64,000 bases of DNA. It comes from Stenogyne calaminthoides. Taxonomy: Eukaryota > Streptophyta > Magnoliopsida > Lamiales > Lamiaceae. Positions 1-9,437 of this stretch are shown here, in pieces (position 1 is the first letter of the stretch; every line of letters begins with the position of its first letter). The notes under the pieces are model-generated. The model saw only the letters and a list, made by a program, of their open reading frames with translations. It was not told where the DNA came from and did not search any database. The stretch spans positions 34,580,804 to 34,644,803 of the forward strand of contig JBBCBC010000001.1 in the NCBI GenBank assembly GCA_037126765.1, in the 5' to 3' direction. The position numbers and the translations under genes were made by a program.

Positions 1-152
1 ATCAGTAAGTTGGATATCAGTCCAAACTGATTCAGTCGCACTCTGATCAGGCAACTTGCTTTCACACCTGATCTTGCACGGAAAGTTTTCAGAAGTCTAT
101 TCACCCCTCCCCTCTAGACTTCTGCCCTCACAAAACTCATTCGGGATCTACA
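1..152 (+). repeat. Element A 5' LTR, last 152 bp
   Basis: This matches the last 152 bp of the LTR at 39990-41508, ends in CTACA, and is followed two bases later by the primer-binding site. The remaining roughly 1.37 kb of the LTR is outside the window. Confidence 0.95.
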
Positions 153-154
153 AG

Positions 155-166
155 TGGTATCAGAGC
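155..166 (+). other. Element A primer-binding site (tRNA-iMet)
   Basis: TGGTATCAGAGC is the standard plant match to the 3' end of initiator Met tRNA and lies 2 bp after the LTR end. It primes minus-strand DNA synthesis. The same 12-mer recurs in B, C, D, E and F. Confidence 0.95.
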
Positions 167-288
167 AGTGGTTCTACGGACCACTGGCTTTGAGTATCAT
201 CGGTTCTTGAGGAAGAACCATTGTGGTCATTTGAACTGATCTTGAAAAACCGTTTTTAAAACTCATATGTTTTCAAAACTCACTAAGC

Positions 289-2862
289 ATGGATAATACA
301 TCTGGTATGTATCATGATCTACCCAAGTTTTCTATTGACGAGTATGCAGATTGGGTCATACTCATGAGCAATCATCTGGGAGCTATAAGCAACAGAATGT
401 TGGAAGTTCTTGAACAAGGACTTATCATTATCTACTACAACAATCCAGCTGAAGGAGGTGATCCAGAATTTCCAGTTGGAGCCAGAATCAGAAAGAGTCC
501 TTCTCTGATGGATGCTGAGGAAAGGAAATTGTCCAATCTGGATACTGTGGCCAAACACATCATTATGAAGACGATGGACAAGATAACCAGAGAAAAGATC
601 AAGTGCCTCAAGACTGCAAAGCAGATGTGGGATACTCTAGCTGAGATTTGCGAAGGAAATGACCAGATAAAGGACAACAGATTACAGTCCAAACTGGTTA
701 AGTTCGAGAAACTTAAGATGCTGCCCAACGAGACGATCAACCAGCTAGATGGAAGGATTACCATGTCGATAAACAAGCTCAGAGAATTAGGACGTGAAAT
801 GATCGACAAGGACATCCACTATAAGATTCTGAGATCTTTAACGAAAAAATAGGATATGAAGGTTACGGTGATCAAGGACTGCCAGGATATAGTGAAGATG
901 AAGCCGAGCAGTTTGTTCTTAAATCTGAAAGCTCGTGAATTATACCTGATTGAGAGAGGGCAAGAGGAAGATGATGAGTCATCTGCCGAAACCACACCTG
1001 CAACAACAAAAGCAGTAGCATTCAAAGCAGGCGGCAACTGCTCAAAATCTTCTGAGCCTATTGGAAATATTGTTAGTCAAGCAGAATAGATTGCTCTACT
1101 CACCAGAAAGCTTGAAAGATCAAACATTCAATTGGGAAAGTATAGAAGATTCTACAAAGACTATCAGAATAGCAGAGGAAGAGAAAGAAGACCGTCTGAC
1201 AGATCGCAGGAAAGAAACAAATCTGATGTCAGAAGAGACGACGAGAGAGAAAAGAAAAGAGATGATCGTGGTGAAGATCACAAATTAGAAAGGAGAAATT
1301 CAGATCAAAGGCAAATCGGGAAGTCACCTGATAGATCATACAGAAGACATGACTCACCTGCCAGAAGAAGTTCAGTAGAGAGAGGAGTCTGCTTCAACTA
1401 CCAGAAACCAGGTCACTACAGTGCAGACTGCCCTGACCTGACGCCTAGAGAAAGAGAAGATAAGAGGAACATGAGAGAGCAACGATACAGAGATAGGACA
1501 GCTATGGTTACTGACACTACTAGAATAGATGATTCTTATCTACCATCTGAAGATTCTGGTTACTCATCTGTAGAGGACTTCTGCCTAATGAGCAATGCTG
1601 ATGACTTCAACGACTTTGATGATCTGATGTTTTCATCTGATGATGACATCTGTCTTATGGCCAAGGAAGAAGATCAATCTGAGGTATCTTCTAAACCACC
1701 TGTGTTTTCTGTTTCCATACCAGCTGTGCTGAGCACACCTGCTGGAGAGATTGACCTGCAACTCTACAGTGAGCAATTGCTTGATGATCTTTCCAATGCA
1801 GTAGACACTTATACTATAGTGGAAGCTGAGAACGACAAGCTAAGGATAGAGAACATTCAGCTTGTTAAAGAAAATACTACAAGAAAAGCTACTGACCTGA
1901 AATTAGTTGAGACTGTTCAGAAAATGACTACAGAACTGGAGCTTCTGAAAGTCAATTCTTCTGATCAGGTTAAACTGATTAAGGAACAACTAGCCATTAA
2001 CAAACAGCAAGCTGATGATCTCAAAATCCTTCAAGCTAAGTTTGATGAACTCTTCCGACTGCATGAGAGTCTAAAAGTTACTGAGGATAGTTTGCGTAAG
2101 AAAATAGAGGTTTACAAAAAATCATCTAAGACCGTTCAAGATTTGAACAACTATTTTCGTACGTCAACTAATAAGAAGGGAATTGGGTATGAAAACCCTT
2201 CTGCATCCTCAAAGGCCCAGTCTGGTTTACTTCAGAAAAGTGTAATCAAACGAGTTCCTGATTAAGATACACGAAAACTAAAATATGTATCAAATAAGGG
2301 AAAAGGATCAGCTGACCAGGCAAGGTAAGTGTCTGATCAGAAAGGGAATAGAAATGGACCCCAACTGATCAAGCATCAGCCGAGGAATCAACAGAAGAAT
2401 CCAGTTCTTCTAAAGAAACCTCAACCTGATCAGCAGATTAGGAATCAGAAAAGACAACCTCTCAAAGAGAAATCTGATCTGAAACCTAATCAGGTCCAGC
2501 TCCCTAACAAGCAAGCTAAGGGTAAACTGCTAAGACCATCTATGCCAAAAAGATATGAATCTTTTAATGGTAGCAGTCGTACCTACCCTTACAATCTGAA
2601 ACCTAGGGCTGCTGCACCTGAGCCCCACTGGATTAAAAGAAGACAAATATTAATAAAAAATCCCAAGTCTTCTGATTCATCCAAGGCTCACACTAATGAT
2701 CATACTGACCATATTGCATATGAAGAGACGTATGATTATGTAGATGTTTATGGGAGACAAATCAAGCCCCCTGCTTTCAACAAGGGTGCCAGATTTGTTT
2801 GGATGTCGAAAGTTATTTCTAACCCCCCAGGACCCGATTCTATTGGGGTACCTAAAGTCTGA
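289..2862 (+). pseudogene. gag: Element A gag, broken by four in-frame stops
   Basis: This is the structural capsid precursor. One frame runs the whole length (about 857 codons) with stops at 850-852, 1087-1089, 2263-2265 and 2326-2328. The first 250 residues match the helical gag domain of plant copia elements (UBN2 type), including a KTAKQMWDTLAEICEG stretch. A CCHC zinc knuckle starts near residue 368, but its second Cys is Tyr (codon 1399-1401). An acidic stretch follows, then a long coiled coil (about residues 490-625) and a basic Pro/Gln tail. The start ATG at 289 is conserved in C and E. The final TGA (2860-2862) is conserved in C and E and is probably the natural gag end. The other stops look like decay. 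Confidence 0.9.
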
Positions 2863-2873
2863 TCTGATTGCAG
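2848..2873 (+). promoter_or_regulatory. Gag/pro junction segment, GT...CAG, 26 nt
   Basis: The segment begins GTACCTAAAG, carries the gag stop TGA, and ends GATTGCAG. The pro frame is one base back from gag and opens only at 2868, after its own TGA at 2865-2867, so the frames do not overlap. Removing exactly these 26 nt would join gag to pro at a codon boundary. Segments of the same length sit at the same place in B, C and E. Whether it is spliced, bypassed or simply a barrier is not known. Confidence 0.55.
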
Positions 2874-5124
2874 GTTCACGTGGATTTGTCCAATAAAGGA
2901 GGTGTACAAGCAACTATCTGGTACATCAATAGTGGATGCTCAAGGTACATGACTGGAAACAAACATCTCCTCAGCTCATACACAGAACAAGAAGGCCCAC
3001 GTGTACTCTTTGGTGATGATAACTTTGGTTTTACCAGAGGATTCAGAACCTTAGAGAATGATGATGTACAGGTTACTGGAGTCTCGTATGTCGATGGTCT
3101 GAATCACAATCTATTATCGGTTTCACAATTCTGCGACAACGGATTCAGTGTTGAGTTCTCGACTGATCAGTGCACTATCAAGAATCGAGCCACTCAACAG
3201 ATTTTGTTAACTGGTTCAAGGAAGGGAATGATCTACACTGCTAATTAGAACAGTTGTCCAAGAAATGCATGCCTGATTGTTAAGAGTTCCAAAAGCAGAG
3301 TTAGCTCTGGCACAAAAGAATGAGTCATCTGAACTTTAAAACTCTTAACAAGATAGCTAGGATGTCTTTGGTTGAGGTCTCCCGAATGATGTATTCTCTA
3401 AGGATCAGACATGTGTCACATGCCAGAAGGGAAAACAGGTTAAAGCCTCATTTAAGGGGATCCCAGGACCAGCATCCAACAGAGTATTGCAACTGCTCCA
3501 TGTGGATTTATTTGGACCAGTTACACCAATTAGTCTCAGCGGACGCAAATACACTCTGGTGATCGTGGATGATTACTCCAAGTTTACTTGGGTGGTATTC
3601 TTATATAAGAAGAATGAGACAACAACAAAGATACCCGAGCTGCTCAAGAAATTAAAAAATGAGAAGGGTGTCAGTATTGTAAAAATCAGATCCGATAAAC
3701 GTACAGAATTTCTGAACTCCTTTATTACTGACTTTTGCACTAAGTTTGGAAAACAACATGAAACATCAGCTGCAAGAACACCACAACAAAATGGAGTAGC
3801 AGAACGGAGAAACAGAACACTCAAAGAAGCTGCTCACACAATGTTAGCTGAACATGCAACTCCAAACCGTTTCTGGGCAGAAGCTATCAACACAGCATGC
3901 CACACTCAGAACAGATGCTCTCTGACTAAGATGCACTTCAAAACACCTTATGAACTGTGGAAGGACAAAAAACCTCGTGTTTCTTACTTCCATGTTTTCG
4001 GGTGCAAGTGTTTCATACACAACAATGGGAAGAGCCAGTTGAAAACCTTTGAGGCCAAGTCAAATAAGGGTATATTCTTAGGATATTCCTCAACCAGCAA
4101 GGCTTTCAAGGTGTTCAACAGGCGAAACCTAGTGGTGGAAGAAACACCTCATGTGGTCTTTGATGAGACATCCTCTGAACAAGAGAAATCTGCCTCAGAA
4201 CAAGCAGTACCAGACCACTCGGTACCTGATGCACAGAAAATGGATCAGCTAAGTATTAAGGATAAGGGATCAGATCACGTAATAGTGTATGTCCCAAAAC
4301 TTGATCTTACTAATTCACTAGGTCAATCAGACCCAAAGGTACATACAACTGTCGATGAAGAAGCTGGTACAGCTGAGACAGTATCAACTTAACCATCTGG
4401 TTCAGGGGGAACACCTGATGTTCCTATGGGCAGACATCAACATATGATGATTCCAACATCAGCTGAGACTTGTCCATGTCAAGTGGATCATATTACTGCA
4501 CCACTCCCAACCACTAGTGACTCAATATCAGATGAGGATGATGACATCCAAATTGATATGCATCAGAAAAGAAGGACTTGGTTATCTGACCATCCAACTG
4601 ATCTGATAATTGGAAAATCTGAATGCCCGAGTCCAGACTAGACATCAGGTTGGTGAAAGTGCCATGTATTGTTGTTATCTGTCTTTGAAGGAACCAACCA
4701 CCATAGAAGAAGCTCTACAAGATGCTAGCTGGATCCTAGCCATGCAATAAGAATTAAAGCAATTTGAGAGAAATCAAGTGTGAAAACTGTTGGACAGACC
4801 AACTCATCAAGATATGATAGGCACCAAGTGGGTATTTAAGAACAAGAGAGATGAAAATAATGTCATAACCAGAAATAAGGCAAGACTTGTTGCTTAGGGG
4901 TATTCACAATCAGAAGGAATTGATTATGATGAGACCTTTGCACCAGTCGCTCGCCTGGAAGCCATTCGGCTATTTCTGGCATATGCTGTCCACAGAGGGT
5001 TTATTGTGTATCAGATGGATGTAAAGAGTGCATTGTTAAACGGGGTACTAGCTGAGGAAGTTTATGTTGAACAACCTCCAGGCTTTGAAAACGGCAACCA
5101 AGTGTACCGTTTAAGAAAAGCTCT
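2874..5124 (+). pseudogene. pol: Element A pro-pol, 5' part: protease, integrase, start of reverse transcriptase
   Basis: The protease motif reads INSGCSRYMTG (from 2925); the catalytic Asp seen in C and E is Asn here (2928-2930). A stop at 3246-3248 and frame changes near 3300 and 3380 cut the HHCC region. Integrase (3487 onward) has its DDE residues at 3505, 3694 and 3802, with 35 residues between the second Asp and Glu. A stop at 4390-4392 and a frame change near 4640 follow. The reverse transcriptase begins with IGTKWVFKNKRDEN and reaches VYQMDVKSALLNG (about 5011). It has three nonsense codons between about 4745 and 4900. The gene is then cut by element B and resumes at 34556. Confidence 0.9.
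5120..5124 (+). repeat. Target-site duplication of element B, left copy
   Basis: GCTCT lies left of B and ACTCT lies right of it at 34551-34555, one mismatch in five. The flanks join the reverse transcriptase in frame (RLRKAL continuing into the NQAPGAWYD region). Confidence 0.75.
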
Positions 5125-5299
5125 TGTTGGGAGATGAATTTAATAAAGAAGTTTTGATTAGATCCCAAAACCCCTGAGTATGACATGTTTCAGGATATCT
5201 TGATAGTATAGGATCAGGATCAGGTTTCAATAGATACTAGGGATCAAGATTATCTGCACCATGTATAGTCAGCAGATATAGATCAGGATTTTTTATGTA

Positions 5300-5398
5300 C
5301 TGAAGACTCAGAAGACTCTGAAGACAGAAGTCCCTGAAGACTCAGAAAACACTGAGTAGCTCAGTAATATCCTGAAGACCCGAAGATCCTGAAGACTG
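5300..5398 (+). promoter_or_regulatory. U3 cluster of CTGAAGAC repeats in B 5' LTR
   Basis: CTGAAGAC occurs at 5300, 5319, 5334, 5372 and 5389, about 410-510 bp upstream of the TATA box. Similar clusters lie at a similar distance upstream of the TATA box in the LTRs of A and C. An enhancer role is inferred. Confidence 0.5.
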
Positions 5399-5812
5399 TT
5401 TTTGAACTGATCAAAAGGATCCTGAACAAGCTATTTTTATGAAATAGTGTTATGTTCATTCCTAGTACAAACAAACAGAATGTTAGACATTTGTGGACAT
5501 TAAGGAACATATCAGATCGAGGGCAAAGAGCCGTTTGTTTGTCTCTGCTCAAACAAAGATTTCAACCAATGAGGAGGCAACAATACTGTGCTATACTGAC
5601 ACAGAAAATAACATATCACTGAGGAATGTCAGGTCTGATATTTTCCATTTCACAGAAGTTGATGATTGGCTACATGGCTGCATATTTCCTAAAACATGCA
5701 AAGGAGTGTTCAAGCCCTAAAATAGTCGTTCATCAATATCCAGAAGAGGAAACCCTTGATACTATCTCTTCCAACGGATAGTTTTTCAAGAGTAACCTTT
5801 GGAGAAGTTGCC

Positions 5813-5820
5813 TATAAATA
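5813..5820 (+). promoter_or_regulatory. Element B 5' LTR TATA box
   Basis: TATAAATA lies in the middle of the LTR and is repeated at 33489-33496 in the 3' LTR. It is the likely core promoter for the genomic RNA. Confidence 0.75.
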
Positions 5821-6125
5821 CCAGTGACCTTCTACATTAAAAGGTTACGGGAAATTTCAAGCAACTCAAGAGCTCATTCGTATTCTTACAAATTGAAGCA
5901 CTTGAAAACCTTAGAATTTCCCAAGTGTTTCACATTGGAGAGAGCTCATTCACTAAGCCTAGATTGATAGACATACTCAAAGCTTAGTAGAGATATCCTA
6001 GCCTTTTACATTTGTTCTTATTGTAAAGGATATCTCACCCTAGTTGGAAACCAACCCAAAACTCAAACCCTTTGTTAAGGTAGTTTGTGTGTGATTTGTT
6101 GGTGAGTTAGAGTTGTAAAGTGTGA

Positions 6126-6290
6126 GTAAGCTGCAGTGAGTCAGCCAGAAAACTCCAGAGAAGAAGTTAGTAAGCTACTTGTGGTAGTCTGAACACTTGT
6201 GTGTGTTTGAGTTAGTAAGCTGCAGTGAGTCAGCCAGAAAACTCAAGGTAGAAAAGTGAGTAAGCTACAGTGAGTTAGCCTGAAAGCTTT
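6126..6290 (+). repeat. Imperfect tandem repeats in B 5' LTR
   Basis: GTAAGCTGCAGTGAGTCAGC-type units occur about four times (near 6126, 6170, 6215 and 6256) at 40-45 bp spacing, downstream of the TATA box. The 3' LTR (about 33800-33965) and the 5' LTR of F carry related units. Confidence 0.75.
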
Positions 6291-6883
6291 AGGAGGTGGT
6301 TAAGGAATTTCTCTGAAGATCAGAGAGAGTGGACGTAGGAGCTTGAGTCTCTGAACCACTATAATTGCTGTGTTGTTTGCTTTCTGTACTGCATTATATC
6401 TGTTGCATGTTTTTTTCTGAAAGCTGATTTTTACTGATATTCAGTTGGAACCAATCCACTGAACTAGCATCAAGTTGATCACAGCCTTAATCACTGTTTT
6501 ATTAAAGGAAGAAGATTTTCAGCAAAGCTAAAACGAGTATAAACTTAGGGTCAACCATTCCGCACACTTGAGTAGTTAGAACAGATAGTTACCAAACTGA
6601 ACTAACTCTACTGAGTATTCAGTAAGATAATTATCTGATCCAAGCTTCTCAGGATCTCTGATAAAACTCAAGATCAGTTGGGCTAATCTAAAGCTACTGA
6701 AAGCTGCTCAGGATCACTGTCTCAGTAGACTTTGACTCAGGGCGATTTGTGCTTCTCAGGGCAAAAATATCAGGACAACCTGACCATTCTGATCTCAGTG
6801 AAGAAAAGTTTAAAAAATCACTGAACACGTGTATTTCCCCCCTCCATACACGTGTGAGACTCGTTTGTACCGGGACCAACAAG

Positions 6884-6895
6884 TGGTATCAGAGC
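6884..6895 (+). other. Element B primer-binding site (tRNA-iMet)
   Basis: TGGTATCAGAGC lies 2 bp after the LTR end. Confidence 0.95.
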
Positions 6896-7006
6896 AGTGG
6901 TTCAATTTTGACCACTTGCTTTGGTATTCATAGTCTTATTTGCTGAAAGACTTTGGTGGTCTACTGAATAGATCTTATTGCTGATATCTCACAAGGCTCA
7001 TTCATC

Positions 7007-9426
7007 ATGCCTTCTAAGAAACTTTCTATGTTCTCTGTTGAGAGCTATGACCTATGGAGAGTGAGAATGCAGGCTCATCTGTATTCCAAACATGAGAGAA
7101 TGTGGAGAGTGGTTTCTAAAGGACCATTCAAATACACTGTTGTGAATCCCAGAATTACTGATACTGAGAGGAATGATCCCAGGGATGAATTTCCAAAACC
7201 TGATGATCAACTTACTCCTGATGAGAGAAAGTTAGTCAATTTGGACTACATTGCTAAAGACACTCTATATAGCACTATTGATGATGGTGTTATGGGGAAG
7301 ATCTCTCACTGTGAAACTGCAAAAGAAATATGTGACACACTTGCTATTATATGTCAAGGCACATATCATATTAAAGAAAACAAACTTTCTGTTGCTATTG
7401 GAAAGTTTGATAGCTTTGAAATGGAAGATGGTGAATCCATTGACAAACTGAAAGTCAGATTCACTAGCATTATGAATGATCTGAATGCTCTTGGGAAAAG
7501 ATACCCACAGAGAAAAGTGGCACTGAAAATTCTTAGAGGATTGTCTAAGAAATGGGATATACATGCTGTGGTGATTGAAAACACCAAAAATATTGATTCC
7601 ATGTCATACCAACAAGTTTTCTCTGAACTGAAAGCTTATGAGTTTGTGATTGACAAGAAAACTAAGAAATCTGATAGCAAAGATGATTCTTCATATAGCA
7701 AGAATGTGGTCTTTAAAGCCAAAGAGAAATCCTGTAAATCTAGAGAGTCTGAGAACTCACTTGCCAAAAATCAGGATGAGCAAGAGGATAAGCTAGTACT
7801 GATGGCAAGGAGGTTTGAGAGACTCAATAGCAGATATGGAAAATATAAGAAATATTACAGGAATCACAGGAATCACAGGTATAAGAACAGGAATAACTCA
7901 GATGCTGAGGACAGATCCACTCAGAAAAGGAAGGACCACAAAGCTGAAGGTTCCTCATCCAGAAAGAAGGACTCCAAGACCAAGGAGGAAAGTGATCAGG
8001 ATGATGATACCAACAGATCCTACAACTGCCAGAAGAATGTCACTTCCAATATGATTGTCCTGAGCTAAGTGCTAAAGAAAGAAAGGAGAGACAAGCCAAG
8101 AGAGACAAAAAGATCTCCAGCAAGAAGGCTGTGATTGCTGAGGAAGAAGGACAATCTGAAGAAGGATCCAGTTCTTCAGATGAGATATTCTCAGATAGTG
8201 AGAGTGATGATGTCTGCCTTGTTGCTATGGAGGAGGTAAATTCTTCTATCTCTGTTGTTGCTCCTACACAAGCACCTAAGTTCTCAAGTTCAACTGTAAC
8301 CAGTAATTTTGACCTGATGGATTCTTTTGAGAATCTTATGAAGGACTATTCTATGTTACAAGAACTGCTCACAGAAACTCAAGAGCAGAATAAGAAACTG
8401 ACTGATGAGAATCTGAAGTGGAAAGACTCTAATAATGTTGAGATCACTTCTCAATAGATGGGAACTACTGATGAACTAGATGTTCTGAAAGTACAACTCT
8501 CTGAAAAAGAGAAGGTGATAGAGACCCTGAATGGAAAATTAGAGAAATCCACTGAGGAGATTCAGCTTATCAGGACTGAGTTCAATGACCTCTTTGAGAA
8601 GCATGAAACTCTAAAGAAATGTGAGGATAGTGCATAGAGAAAGTTAGCTCTATTGAATTCTGCATCTAAAGTAATAGATGAAATTCAGAGTTATCAAAGA
8701 CCTGCAACTATAAAGGCTGGATTGGGATATAATCCAGGGGGAACCTCACAAGGTCTTCTTAATGCTGCTTCTAGTAGCACTAAGACTGTCTTTGTTAAAC
8801 CAGTGGCATCTAATCTTCTTACTGAAGAACAGCCCAGAGTTTTAGACAAGGGTAAAGGACCTATGGTTTCAGAAAAACTGAAGGTTCAGAGAAGAAAGCC
8901 CAAACCTCAGGAAAAGGCTAGAAAACCTGAACACTCAGTAGGAAATTTTCAGGCCAGTACTTCAAAGCCTCAGGCTAAGAATACCAACCTGAAGAGATCT
9001 GTACTGAACCATCAGAGGAATTTTTAGAAGAGAAACCCTCAGCAGAGATATTCTCAACTGAAAAGACCAAGTCCTCAGATTACTGAAAGACCACAATTTC
9101 AGTACAGGCAACCTAAACCCCACTTGCCTAAGGGTAAAGGTTTCCTGAACCCAAGTCAGCAGAGACAGAGACCAGTTTCACCAAGGCCAAAGCATTGGAA
9201 CAGGAGGCCTGAACCCAAGAAGAACTCAAAGGCTCATGTTCATGTTAAGGTTGACACTCATACACAGGGTGCTGCCAAGGCACCTAGGGTGGTGAATCTG
9301 TATGTAGATGTTTATGGGAAACAAATCAGCCACTCTAAAGTAATTAGAGTTATTAGGCAGATTTGGGTTCCAAAAGATACAGCTAACCTGGTAGGACCCT
9401 ACACCAAATGAGTACCTAAGAACTGA
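7007..9426 (+). pseudogene. gag: Element B gag, family 2, frameshifted in the zinc knuckle
   Basis: The start MPSKKLSMFSVESYDLW and the helical gag domain (residues 1 to about 235) match F's Gag. A one-base loss at the zinc knuckle (about 8054) moves the frame, so the first reading ends at 8068 and the rest continues from there in another frame. The knuckle's first Cys is Ser here. An acidic segment follows (8131-8240), then a coiled coil (about 8320-8640) and a basic Lys/Pro tail. Further stops are at 8455-8457, 8635-8637, 9025-9027 and 9409-9411. The family's natural stop is probably TGA at 9424-9426, after VPKN. F lacks one base at the same place in the knuckle. Confidence 0.9.
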
Positions 9427-9437
9427 TCTGTTTTCAG
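9412..9437 (+). promoter_or_regulatory. Gag/pro junction segment, GT...CAG, 26 nt
   Basis: It begins GTACCTAAG, carries the gag stop TGA and ends TGTTTTCAG, a good plant 3' splice-site sequence. As in A, removing the 26 nt would join the gag and pro frames at a codon boundary. The two frames overlap only over 9420-9426, leaving little room for ordinary frameshifting. Confidence 0.55.

Larger units (their letters stand above)
5125..6881 (+). repeat. Element B 5' LTR (1757 bp)
   Basis: It starts TGTTGGGAGATG and ends GGGACCAACA, the TG...CA form, and matches the LTR at 32818-34550. A TATA box lies at 5813. Upstream of it are CTGAAGAC repeats and downstream are imperfect 30-45 bp repeats. Confidence 0.96.

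Noticed and set aside
155..166. Six tRNA-like matches (TGGTATCAGAGC) across the window
   Set aside because: Only 12 bases match a tRNA 3' end and no cloverleaf follows. They are primer-binding sites, not tRNA genes.
2321..2331. Perfect-looking splice donor AAG/GTAAGT near the end of A's gag
   Set aside because: It coincides with a nonsense codon, is absent from E at the same place, and joining it to the CAG at 2873 does not bring gag and pro into one frame.
3573..3824. Antisense open frame over integrase, repeated at 24576-24827
   Set aside because: It is the reverse of the conserved integrase coding sequence, so its similarity between copies follows from pol. There is no promoter or independent feature.
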